DNA of 6,959 nt, taken from positions 1 to 6,959 of the forward strand of contig CAYQWX010000082.1 in the NCBI GenBank assembly GCA_964421355.1, written 5' to 3'. Numbering within the stretch: position 1 is the stretch's first letter; every line of letters begins with the position of its first letter. The notes under the pieces are model-generated. The model saw only the letters and a list, made by a program, of their open reading frames with translations. It did not search any database and was not told the origin of the DNA. The position numbers were made by a program, and so were the translations under genes. The stretch is from JALTDM01 sp964421355 (GTDB taxonomy: Bacteria; Bacteroidota; Bacteroidia; Bacteroidales; JALTDM01). This document shows, piece after piece, positions 1 to 6,275 of this stretch.

Positions 1-54
1 AAAATGAAAGATAAAAAAGGTAATTCTATTTCAAAACGTATAATAGTTAATTAA
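1..54 (+). CDS. 3' end of a protein cut by the window edge, possibly a type IX secretion C-terminal sorting domain
   Basis: Frame 1 is open from the first base to a TAA at 52-54, while the other two forward frames stop within about a dozen bases. The visible tail is 17 residues and ends KGNSISKRIIVN. A Gly-Asn/Lys turn followed by a basic 'SKR/KKIIV' strand at the extreme C-terminus is how type A (Por) sorting domains of Bacteroidota type IX secretion substrates end. The strong terminator 20 bases downstream supports a real gene end here. Only the tail is visible, so the protein's own function cannot be told, and the sorting-domain call rests on a short resemblance. Confidence 0.45.
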   Translation, partial: KMKDKKGNSISKRIIVN

Positions 55-73
55 ATATCTTTTTACCTATAAC

Positions 74-121
74 AAAAACTAAGAGGGTGTTGGAATATGT
101 TTCAACATCCTCTTAGTTTTT
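74..121 (+). terminator. strong intrinsic terminator hairpin for the gene ending at 54
   Basis: Arms 74-95 and 100-121 pair over 22 bp around a 4-nt loop (TATG). The stem begins with five As and ends with five Ts, the classic A-tract/U-tract form. Two of the pairs, 87:108 and 93:102, are G-T. As RNA from the + strand these are G-U wobbles, whereas from the - strand they become C-A mismatches, so the structure is built for rightward transcription. It sits 19 bp after the TAA at 52-54 and insulates the ABC ATPase promoter downstream. Confidence 0.85.
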
Positions 122-147
122 AGGTACACTATTAAATATGGATAATT

Positions 148-171
148 TTTATAGCAATGTTATGCTATAAA
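148..171. promoter_or_regulatory. 9-bp inverted repeat just upstream of the ABC ATPase promoter, possible operator
   Basis: TTTATAGCA (148-156) and TGCTATAAA (163-171) are perfect inverted copies separated by the 6-nt spacer ATGTTA. The dyad ends one base before the proposed -33 element at 172-175, a usual position for a regulator binding site. There is no T-tract after it, so it does not look like a terminator. In DNA this A/T-rich a 9-bp dyad is unlikely but not impossible by chance. No regulator gene lies next to it. Confidence 0.4.
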
Positions 172-204
172 TTCGTTCACATTAAAAAACTTAATGTATA
201 TTTG
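172..204 (+). promoter_or_regulatory. Bacteroidota-type promoter for the ABC ATPase gene
   Basis: TATATTTG at 197-204 matches the Bacteroidota -7 consensus TAnnTTTG at every fixed position. TTCG at 172-175 is a 3-of-4 match to the -33 element TTTG, with a 21-bp spacer. The expected transcription start is near 210, giving a leader of about 20 nt before the ATG at 230, with no Shine-Dalgarno sequence. A second, weaker dyad, ACATTAA (179-185) with TTAATGT (191-197), lies in the spacer between the two boxes and could be a repressor site; a 7-bp match in DNA this A/T-rich may be chance. Confidence 0.55.
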
Positions 205-229
205 AAAACAGCTTACACCAATTCTTTAT

Positions 230-1912
230 ATGAAAGATGAAATATTATCGGTAAAAGATTTATCTATCTCATTATCAGATAAAACACTGGTGAGCTCCAT
301 ATCTTTTGATTTGCCTTATAATAAAATACTTGGAATACTTGGTGAATCGGGAAGTGGTAAGTCTCTTACGGCATTAGCAATAATGGGGCTTTTACCAAAA
401 AGTATTAAAATAACAGATGGAGAAATAACTTTTTTCGATAAAAATGATGAAATTGACCTTACAACATTATCAAACAAAGAATATCAAAGAATACGAGGTG
501 GTAAGATTGCTATTATTTTTCAAGAACCGATGACTTCATTTAATCCACGGATGAAACTCGGTAAACAAGTAGATGAGTTATTAAAAATACATAAACCCCA
601 TCTTTCTGTAAAGGAGCGTAAAGAATTAATAATAAAATTATTTGGTGAAGTTAAATTACACAATCCCAAACAAATTTATGAGCGATATCCTTATGAAGTG
701 TCGGGAGGACAAAAACAAAGGGTAATGATAGCAATGGCTCTTGCAGCTCAACCTGCAGTAGTGATAGCAGATGAACCTACTACTGCAATAGACGTTACTA
801 CTCAAAAAAGTATAATAAATTTGCTTTATCAACTAAAAGATAAACATAATTTATCGATTATATTTATATCTCATGATATAAGTTTACTTGCCAATATCTC
901 AGATTTTTTATTGGTAATGTATAAAGGGAATAGAATAGAGTTTGCATCTACAGAACAAATAATAAAAAATCCTAAACATCCTTATACGCGTGGATTAATT
1001 GCATGTATTCCTCCGCTAGACAAAAAACCAGTAAAGCTTAATACAGTGGAAGAATATTTGTCTGGAACAGTGAAGGAATATCCCGAAAAAGAAATTGACA
1101 GATCTATTTTTGTTAATGATAACAAACTGGTTTCCATTAAAGATTTACAAGTATCTTATCCGGTAAATACTAATTTTTGGGGGAAAGTAACAAAAAAAAA
1201 TATTGTACTTACTGATATAAATTTGGACATTTATAAAGGAGAAACATTAGGGCTGGTGGGAGAGTCTGGTAGTGGTAAATCTACGCTGGGACGAACTATC
1301 CTAAAACTTATTAAACCAGATAAAGGAGAAATATTATATAAAAACAAAAATATTTTTGATTTATCTGCTACTGAAACTAAAAAATATAGGACAGAAGTCC
1401 AATTAATATTTCAAGACCCTTTTTCCTCTCTCAATCCTAAACTTACAATAGGAGAAGCTATTGCTGAGCCAATTAAAGTTCATAAAAGAGGCTATTCAAA
1501 AAGAAAAATATCGTCAAAAGTTAGAAAGTTGCTATCTGATGTTGCTTTGCCTCAATCGTTTTTTGATCGCTATCCGCATGAGTTGTCTGGAGGACAGAGG
1601 CAGAGGGTTGTTATTGCTCGTTCTCTTGCAGTTAGACCTGAATTTATAATATGTGATGAGTCCGTGTCTGCCCTTGATGTGTCTGTGCAGGCACAAATAC
1701 TTAATTTGCTTAATGATATAAAAGAAGAATATAAACTTACTTATATTTTTATTTCACATGATATTGCAGTGATAAAATATTTTTCGGATCGCATTGCAGT
1801 ATTAAACAAAGGGAAAATAGAAGAATTTAATTTTGCAGACATACTTTACAAAAATCCACAAACGAAATACACTAAAAAGTTGCTGAGTAGTGTGTTCTTT
1901 TTGGAAAAGTAG
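230..1912 (+). CDS. tandem-NBD ABC transporter ATPase, peptide/nickel (Dpp/Opp/Gsi/Yej) type
   Basis: A 560-residue cytoplasmic protein with two complete ATPase domains in one chain, as in GsiA and YejF; it corresponds to a fused DppD-DppF pair. NBD1 (about 1-265): Walker A GESGSGKS 38-45, Q-loop Q98, signature VSGGQ 157-161, Walker B ending D181-E182, switch H215, then the oligopeptide-type tail NPKHPYTRGL. NBD2 (about 298-555): Walker A 344-351, Q395, signature LSGGQ 452-456, Walker B ending D476-E477, H510. Both sites look catalytically competent. In NBD2 the tail motif has degenerated to NPQTKYTKKL. It should power import of peptides or a similar solute, but no permease or binding-protein gene is adjacent, so the substrate is unknown and the partners are probably encoded elsewhere. 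It has its own promoter at 172-204. The start ATG fits the usual beginning of NBD1. Confidence 0.93.
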   Translation: MKDEILSVKDLSISLSDKTLVSSISFDLPYNKILGILGESGSGKSLTALAIMGLLPKSIKITDGEITFFDKNDEIDLTTLSNKEYQRIRGGKIAIIFQEPMTSFNPRMKLGKQVDELLKIHKPHLSVKERKELIIKLFGEVKLHNPKQIYERYPYEVSGGQKQRVMIAMALAAQPAVVIADEPTTAIDVTTQKSIINLLYQLKDKHNLSIIFISHDISLLANISDFLLVMYKGNRIEFASTEQIIKNPKHPYTRGLIACIPPLDKKPVKLNTVEEYLSGTVKEYPEKEIDRSIFVNDNKLVSIKDLQVSYPVNTNFWGKVTKKNIVLTDINLDIYKGETLGLVGESGSGKSTLGRTILKLIKPDKGEILYKNKNIFDLSATETKKYRTEVQLIFQDPFSSLNPKLTIGEAIAEPIKVHKRGYSKRKISSKVRKLLSDVALPQSFFDRYPHELSGGQRQRVVIARSLAVRPEFIICDESVSALDVSVQAQILNLLNDIKEEYKLTYIFISHDIAVIKYFSDRIAVLNKGKIEEFNFADILYKNPQTKYTKKLLSSVFFLEK

Positions 1913-1947
1913 TATAAAAATAGTTATGATAATCTTTTTTACTTTTC
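1904..1947. terminator. weak A/T-rich hairpin between convergent genes, possible terminator
   Basis: GAAAAGTA (1904-1911) pairs with TACTTTTC (1940-1947). After a 4-nt bulge, AAAAA (1916-1920) can pair with TTTTT (1935-1939), leaving a 14-nt loop. On the + strand a T-rich stretch follows. The stem starts inside the last codons of the ABC ATPase and ends before the flavoprotein stop at 1957, so it could serve the rightward gene. It is almost all A/T and interrupted, so it may not terminate efficiently. Confidence 0.3.
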
Positions 1948-1956
1948 TTTCCCTTT

Positions 1957-3441
1957 TTATTCTTCAGGATGCCACCGCCGTGTTTTGATATATTCGGGGA
2001 AGGCATACGGTTTGTAAACCGATTTGTCTCGCATTACTCTTAAACAGTCTTGTATTCCCTCCGTTATGCTGGGATGTGGATGTATTGTTCTTAATATTTG
2101 GTCAATACTGTTTTTTTGGTTCATCATATGGGCTATTGATACTATAAAGGCAGATGCTTGAGGTCCTGCGGCACGCATACCTAAAATGCGTTCTTCTTCA
2201 TCATCGCTTGCCATTATTTTTATAAATCCTTCTGTTTCTTGCATGGCAAGTGCTCTGTTTATCAGTTTATTTGAGTAAAATACCATTTTGTAAGGAATTT
2301 TTAATTCCCGTAAACGTTTTTCATTTAATCCTACAGCTGCTACTTCTGGCTTAAAAAACATAAGTGTAGGCATATTGTAATAACTTAATGGATAGCGAAT
2401 GTTGTTGTAAATTGCTCTTACTGCATATCTACCTTGCACTTCTGCCACACTATACAGTTGTGTTTCTCCTGTAATATCTCCTGCTGCATAAATGTTGGTA
2501 TAACCTTTGTCTGAATAAACTCTCAAATTTTTATCTACTTTAATATATCCTCTTTTATCCGGAACAACGCCAATGTTTTCTAATCCCAAGTCATCGGTAT
2601 TTGGTACACGACCAATAGAAATTAGTGCTACATCTACTTCCATTACTTCACTATGTCCGTCTTCATAGTCTAATACCACTTCTAATTCTTCGTCTATTTT
2701 TTTTATGGTTCGTAGATTTGCCGTATGGTGTATTTTAACGCCGTTTTTTTCCAGATTACCGGATACAAAGTCGCTTACATCGTCATCTTCAAAGGGGATT
2801 ACTCTGTGTTGCCTGTCTAATAAATGGACTTCCGTTTGTCTGAAGTTAGAAAAGATTGTAGCATATTCGGTTCCAATGATGCCAGAGCCAACTATTACCA
2901 TTTTTTCGGGAAAAGCTCGCATTCGTAATATATCATTGGAGTCTATGATGTGGTGGTGATCTATATTTATGCCGGGATAGGGACGTGGATGGGACCCCGT
3001 AGCTATTATAAAGGCATCTGCTTCTATTTTTTCTGTTTTGTCATGACCTGTTATTTCTATTGTTTTATTATCTAAAAAGTGGGCATGACCCTGTTTTAAT
3101 GTTAAACTTTTATCAGGGAACTTACCTGGTTTTAATGTTTCTATTTGAGATTTGATTTGGTTTACTTTTGTTTTTGCCATTGATTTGGCAGATTTTAATA
3201 CCTTTTCAAAGTTTACCTCCAATCCTGAAGCTCTAAACCCACGGTTTATACTCGCAGCTACAGAATAATCTTGGGATAGATGCCATAATGTTTTGGAAGT
3301 TAATGCTCCGTGGAATACGCCTGCTCCTCCCAATGCTGCTTTTTCTATTATGCATACATGTTTTTTCATATCAATTGCACGCATAGCAGCCGAAAAACCT
3401 GCGGGACCACTTCCTATAATTACCAAATCATATTTTTCCAT
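1957..3441 (-). CDS. cysteine-less flavoprotein of the pyridine nucleotide-disulfide oxidoreductase family (SthA/Lpd-like)
   Basis: A 494-residue, soluble two-dinucleotide-fold flavoprotein. FAD fold: GSGPAG 10-15 with E33 for the ribose. NAD(P) fold: GSGIIG 185-190. The second FAD contact is AAGD 319-322, and a dimerisation domain follows from about 355. Full family length. The redox motif GGTCxxxGCIPSK appears as GGAGVFHGALTSK (38-50): both cysteines are replaced, by G41 and A46, and the only cysteines in the protein are C30 and C466. The dimer-interface catalytic pair survives as H456 and E461 in HPHPSITE. Soluble transhydrogenase SthA lacks the second cysteine, so a dithiol-free NAD(P)H:acceptor or transhydrogenase reaction is the closest guess; lipoamide or glutathione reductase activity is very unlikely. 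The gene converges with the ABC ATPase and diverges from the hemerythrin-like gene. A 5-of-6 match to the -7 box (TACTTTTA, 3479-3472) lies 30 nt before the ATG, without a clear -33. Confidence 0.88.
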   Translation of the reverse strand: MEKYDLVIIGSGPAGFSAAMRAIDMKKHVCIIEKAALGGAGVFHGALTSKTLWHLSQDYSVAASINRGFRASGLEVNFEKVLKSAKSMAKTKVNQIKSQIETLKPGKFPDKSLTLKQGHAHFLDNKTIEITGHDKTEKIEADAFIIATGSHPRPYPGINIDHHHIIDSNDILRMRAFPEKMVIVGSGIIGTEYATIFSNFRQTEVHLLDRQHRVIPFEDDDVSDFVSGNLEKNGVKIHHTANLRTIKKIDEELEVVLDYEDGHSEVMEVDVALISIGRVPNTDDLGLENIGVVPDKRGYIKVDKNLRVYSDKGYTNIYAAGDITGETQLYSVAEVQGRYAVRAIYNNIRYPLSYYNMPTLMFFKPEVAAVGLNEKRLRELKIPYKMVFYSNKLINRALAMQETEGFIKIMASDDEEERILGMRAAGPQASAFIVSIAHMMNQKNSIDQILRTIHPHPSITEGIQDCLRVMRDKSVYKPYAFPEYIKTRRWHPEE

Positions 3442-3565
3442 ACAATTTATTATATGTTGTTTTTGGAAGTATAAAAGTATGTTTTTTTTGCTAAATATTA
3501 CTACATATCTATAAAAAATGTTTGTGGCTTACATTGAAGTATAATGATACGAAATTTATTTAAGT

Positions 3566-3630
3566 TGCAAATATTGTATATTTCTAACAAAAATGATAAA
3601 AAACAATTTTTTATCCAGAAAATATTTGCA
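3566..3630. repeat. widely spaced 10-bp inverted repeat in the divergent intergenic region
   Basis: TGCAAATATT (3566-3575) recurs as its exact reverse complement AATATTTGCA (3621-3630). The arm centres are 55 bp apart, close to five helical turns, so the two half-sites would face the same side of the DNA. They enclose the hairpin at 3595-3615, though the two dyads are not concentric. The region lies between the divergent flavoprotein and hemerythrin-like genes, where a shared regulator could act on both. A/T-rich sequence makes a chance match quite possible. Confidence 0.3.
3595..3615. promoter_or_regulatory. tight 9-bp hairpin/dyad upstream of the hemerythrin-like gene
   Basis: GATAAAAAA (3595-3603) and TTTTTTATC (3607-3615) pair perfectly around the 3-nt loop CAA. 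The dyad ends 43 nt before the ATG at 3659. No coding sequence ends nearby, so it is more likely an operator or leader structure than a terminator, although the A-tract/T-tract shape could attenuate transcription in either direction. The rest of the 217-bp gap (3442-3658) holds no small gene I can support, and no good paired -33/-7 promoter. Confidence 0.35.
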
Positions 3631-3658
3631 TAATTGCACTCATAAAATAAAGTAAAGT

Positions 3659-4072
3659 ATGGAACATTTAATAACTGAATTAAAAAAAGAACATAAGTAC
3701 TTATTGGAAGTAATAGAAAAATTATCACAAATGCCTATTAATTCCAATCAGGGACAAGCAATATTATCTCAAACAAAAGAAACTTTATTAAAACATTTAA
3801 AAAAAGAAGAAGAGTTTTTATATCCTACATTGAGGGGAAAAGCAAAAGAAGATACTGCTTTACAAAAAATATTAGAAACTTTTGGAAAAGAATTGGAAAA
3901 ATTGAGTTCTGTTATTATGGATTATTATAATAATTATTTAGGAACAAAAAAGGATATTGATGCGGATGCTTTTAGAAAAGATACTATTAAAATTATGGTA
4001 GCATTGAAAGATAGGATATACAAAGAAGAACTTATTCTATTTAAATATTATAAAAATACTGTAATTTTATAA
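3659..4072 (+). CDS. hemerythrin-like (HHE domain) helical protein with incomplete metal ligands
   Basis: A 137-residue, cysteine-free, almost wholly helical and highly charged cytoplasmic protein. The first half matches HHE cation-binding repeats: a helix with H12 (KKEHKYLLEVIEKL) and a second with H46 and E50 in KHLKKEEEFLYP, the usual HxxxE..LYP signature. In the second half the expected 'EH..L' helix reads FGKELEKL (75-82), with no histidine, and the closing 'HxxKEE..LF' motif reads RIYKEELILF (119-128), where R119 replaces histidine but E123 stays. Only two histidines therefore remain where a di-iron hemerythrin fold uses about five. It may bind a single metal ion, bind iron weakly, or have lost binding. 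Known HHE roles are O2/NO sensing, iron handling and Fe-S repair; none can be assigned here. It diverges from the flavoprotein and ends in its own terminator. Confidence 0.7.
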   Translation: MEHLITELKKEHKYLLEVIEKLSQMPINSNQGQAILSQTKETLLKHLKKEEEFLYPTLRGKAKEDTALQKILETFGKELEKLSSVIMDYYNNYLGTKKDIDADAFRKDTIKIMVALKDRIYKEELILFKYYKNTVIL

Positions 4073-4122
4073 GAAAAAAATGTTTACTCAGGATAGAGCA
4101 AATATTTTTTTCTTATTTTTTT
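4069..4122 (+). terminator. long hairpin terminator of the hemerythrin-like gene, embedded in the 3' end of the opposing gene
   Basis: Arms 4069-4085 and 4100-4116 pair over 17 bp with one G-T pair (4082:4103). CTC (4087-4089) and GAG (4096-4098) extend the stem inside the loop, leaving AGGATA at the tip. A run of seven Ts (4116-4122) follows on the + strand. The TAA stop of the hemerythrin-like gene (4070-4072) lies in the first arm. The second arm and T-run overlap the last codons of namZ (K-, I- and R-rich) on the other strand. Read from the - strand the hairpin still forms with one C-A mismatch but lacks a trailing T-run, so it is best suited to rightward transcription and might act weakly for namZ as well. 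Confidence 0.72.
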
Positions 4123-5256
4123 AAATTTACATAAGTCCTTTTGCCATTTTTTTTCTATTTCTTTGGTGTTGGTGCTATTTATTATATCTTTTTTTAGGTA
4201 TTTTACTCCTGCCAATTTGTTAAAACTGCTTCTAAAAAATTTTCTTTTTAAAGAATCAGGAGTTAGTATATATGCTTTTAGTAACCAATCAAGAATTATT
4301 TTTTTGTTTGTTTTTATTGTATCTGCATAATTACTTATATCAAAGCCATAACATTTTTCACTTTCAAATTTTGGATGTTTTGCTCCTTCATTACTTTTAG
4401 GCACAAAGGCAAAAGGTAATGTGTCTGGAAAAAAAGGTGCTCCAAATATGCGAAATGGTTTGTTTGTTCCTCTCCCTACGCTTATTATAGTTCCTTCCAA
4501 CAGACATAAAGATGGATACAAATATACTGCTTGCATGTCTCTTAAGTTAGGAGAAGGAGGAACTGGGAGCTTGTAGAATGATGAATGAGTATAGTTTGTG
4601 CATTTAATGACCTGTAAATCAAGTTGATTGTGTGTGTGTAGCCATTTTTCACCATACAGCATTTTAGCATATTCGCCTATTGTCATACCATATACAATTG
4701 GCACAGGTTGCATACCTATAAATGAGCGTAATGAGGTGTCTAATACGGGACCTGCTATATAAAATCCGTTTGGATTGGGACGGTCTAGTATTATTAGTTT
4801 TTTTCCATTGTCTGCACATGCTTCCATTACATATTGCAGTGTTGATATATATGTGTAAAACCTAACACCAACATCTTGCAAATCAAATAATACTATATCA
4901 ATATCTGCCAGGTCGGTAATAGTTGGCTTTTTGTGTCTGCCATATAACGATATTATAGGGATACCTGTTTTTTTGTCTATACCGTTATGTATTTTTTCGC
5001 CTGCGGAAGCATGTCCACGAAATCCGTGTTCAGGACAAAAAACTTTTTTTACTTTTATTCCCAAAGACAATAAGGTATCTAATAAATGTGTATGATTGAT
5101 AAGTGAAGTATGATTACCAACTATTGCTACATTTTTATTTTTGATTAGAGGTAAATATTTGTTGATGGAATATGCACCTGGATAAATTGTTGGTGTGTTT
5201 TGTGCATAAGTGAGTGAGTTGTAGATAATAAAAATTATGAATAATACTTTTTTCAT
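4084..5256 (-). CDS. namZ: exported exo-beta-N-acetylmuramidase, NamZ/DUF1343 family (GH171)
   Basis: A 390-residue protein with a signal peptide (1-18: MKK, a hydrophobic run, then TYA before Q19) and no lipobox cysteine, so probably periplasmic. Family motifs in order: NHTS 48-51, PEHGFRG 75-81, FDLQDVGVRFYTY 124-136, DRPNPNG 158-164, YGMTIGE 189-195, PPSPNLR 233-239, LEGT..SVGRGT..PF 253-268, and a closing W..D...F...R..YLLY tail (371-388). Characterised members (Bacillus subtilis YbbC, Tannerella NamZ) remove MurNAc from the non-reducing end of peptidoglycan fragments; E76 in PEHG is the likely catalytic acid by analogy. Role: cell-wall turnover or scavenging. I chose the ATG at 5256 over one at 5292 because it starts exactly at the signal peptide and leaves a 7-bp gap after the polyprenyl synthase rather than an overlap. 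Probably co-transcribed with that gene. No murQ, nagZ or other MurNAc-recycling gene is in the window. Confidence 0.9.
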   Translation of the reverse strand: MKKVLFIIFIIYNSLTYAQNTPTIYPGAYSINKYLPLIKNKNVAIVGNHTSLINHTHLLDTLLSLGIKVKKVFCPEHGFRGHASAGEKIHNGIDKKTGIPIISLYGRHKKPTITDLADIDIVLFDLQDVGVRFYTYISTLQYVMEACADNGKKLIILDRPNPNGFYIAGPVLDTSLRSFIGMQPVPIVYGMTIGEYAKMLYGEKWLHTHNQLDLQVIKCTNYTHSSFYKLPVPPSPNLRDMQAVYLYPSLCLLEGTIISVGRGTNKPFRIFGAPFFPDTLPFAFVPKSNEGAKHPKFESEKCYGFDISNYADTIKTNKKIILDWLLKAYILTPDSLKRKFFRSSFNKLAGVKYLKKDIINSTNTKEIEKKWQKDLCKFKKIRKKYLLYPE

Positions 5257-5263
5257 ATTTTGT

Positions 5264-6241
5264 TTATTTATTGCGTGTGCGTAGAGAATCAAATAAGAAT
5301 ATAAGTTGTTCTTTCACATATTTATCTCCTTTTACTCGTCCGAGAGTTTCAAGTCCTTTTTTGTAATATTTTTCTATTTCGTTGAATATTAGTTTGTCTA
5401 ATTCAAGTACTTTGAATATGTTTTTTATGATATTTATCTTGTCTTCGTTGGATATTGTGGTATCATTGATAGTTTTATCAAGTTTTTCCACGAGTTCTTT
5501 ATCTCCTTTTTCATAAGCATTTATCAGAAGGAATGTTTTTTTCTTTTCAATAATGTCAGTTCCTATTTTTTTACCAAATGTTTTTATGTTTCCGAAAGTA
5601 TCTAAATAGTCATCTTGGAGTTGGAAAGCCAACCCAAAGTTTATTCCTGCTTCATACAACAAGTTTTGTTCATCTTTGGGAGCTTCGGCAATAAGTGCTC
5701 CCATTTTCATAGCAGCGGCAATAAGTACGGAGGTTTTAAGTCGTATCATTTCCATATATTCTGACAACGACACATCTGTTCGTGTTTCAAAATCCATATC
5801 GTATTGTTGTCCCTCACATACTTCCAATGCTGTTTTGTTAAATAGTTTTATTGTATCGTATAGTGATTGAGGTGGAGTTTCTGCTATCAAATCATAAGCA
5901 ATAACCATTGCAGCATCACCTGATAATATTGCTATGTTTTCGTTCCATTTTTTATTTACAGTAGGGCGGTTTCGTCTTACAGAAGAATTATCCATTATAT
6001 CATCATGCAGCAAAGTGAAATTGTGAAAAACTTCTAATCCCACAGCAGGGGTTAGTGCCGGACTAATGTTCTCTTTATATAAAGCATAAGTGCTTACTAC
6101 TAATAATGGTCGTAAGCGTTTGCCCCCGCCTTCCAATATATATTTTATTGGGTCATAGAGATTTTCAGGTTTAATAGGCAAATTAAGATTGGCAATGGTT
6201 TCTTCTATTTGTGTTAAAAAATGTGGAATGGTGTTTTTCAT
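5264..6241 (-). CDS. short-chain trans-polyprenyl diphosphate synthase (farnesyl/geranylgeranyl type)
   Basis: A 325-residue all-helical cytoplasmic enzyme that condenses isopentenyl diphosphate with allylic diphosphates. Motifs are complete: GGGKRLRP 38-45, first Asp-rich motif D80-D81-x-x-D84 in LLHDDIMD, RRNRPT 89-94, GQQYDMD 144-150, K169, second Asp-rich motif D210-D211-x-x-D214 in LQDDYLD, and GTDIIEKKKTFLL 227-239. F75 lies five residues before the first aspartate, with T76 at -4; a bulky -5 residue without a two-residue insertion in the motif usually limits the product to about C15-C20. So quinone side-chain synthesis (C35-C40) is less likely, though not excluded. The product could feed undecaprenyl phosphate, menaquinone or carotenoid pathways. 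It follows the sigma factor after 45 bp and precedes namZ by 7 bp. A perfect -7 box lies in the 45-bp gap. Confidence 0.93.
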   Translation of the reverse strand: MKNTIPHFLTQIEETIANLNLPIKPENLYDPIKYILEGGGKRLRPLLVVSTYALYKENISPALTPAVGLEVFHNFTLLHDDIMDNSSVRRNRPTVNKKWNENIAILSGDAAMVIAYDLIAETPPQSLYDTIKLFNKTALEVCEGQQYDMDFETRTDVSLSEYMEMIRLKTSVLIAAAMKMGALIAEAPKDEQNLLYEAGINFGLAFQLQDDYLDTFGNIKTFGKKIGTDIIEKKKTFLLINAYEKGDKELVEKLDKTINDTTISNEDKINIIKNIFKVLELDKLIFNEIEKYYKKGLETLGRVKGDKYVKEQLIFLFDSLRTRNK

Positions 6242-6267
6242 GTTGTATATGTTTTTATTTATTGTTT

Positions 6268-6275
6268 CAAAAATA
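6268..6275 (-). promoter_or_regulatory. -7 box before the polyprenyl synthase gene, possible internal promoter
   Basis: Read on the - strand, 6275-6268 is TATTTTTG, a full match to TAnnTTTG. It ends 26 nt before the ATG at 6241, almost the same distance as the -7 box of the ABC ATPase gene (25 nt), which supports it. No TTTG-like -33 element lies 17-23 bp upstream, where the sigma factor's last codons are. It could let the synthase and namZ be transcribed without the sigma factor gene. Confidence 0.32.

Noticed and set aside
2705..2959. An 84-codon open frame antisense to the flavoprotein gene.
   Set aside because: The flavoprotein frame is fully supported by motifs across this region. The antisense translation shows no recognisable domain and its start has no promoter.
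3292..3330. That the missing cysteines in the flavoprotein come from a frameshift or sequence error.
   Set aside because: The reading frame and family motifs continue smoothly on both sides, and several separate substitutions would be needed. A single error cannot explain it.
3501..3728. A 75-codon minus-strand open frame overlapping the 5' end of the hemerythrin-like gene, with hydrophobic stretches.
   Set aside because: Its composition reflects A/T-rich intergenic DNA and the complement of the hemerythrin-like gene. It has no motif and overlaps a supported gene.
5257..5292. A 12-residue N-terminal extension of NamZ starting at 5292.
   Set aside because: It would place a hydrophilic stretch before the signal peptide and overlap the polyprenyl synthase by 29 bp. 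The ATG at 5256 begins exactly at MKK plus the hydrophobic core.
5676..5870. Open frames on the + strand inside the polyprenyl synthase, and at 6297-6542 inside the sigma factor gene.
   Set aside because: Both lie opposite strongly supported, motif-rich coding sequences and have no features of their own.
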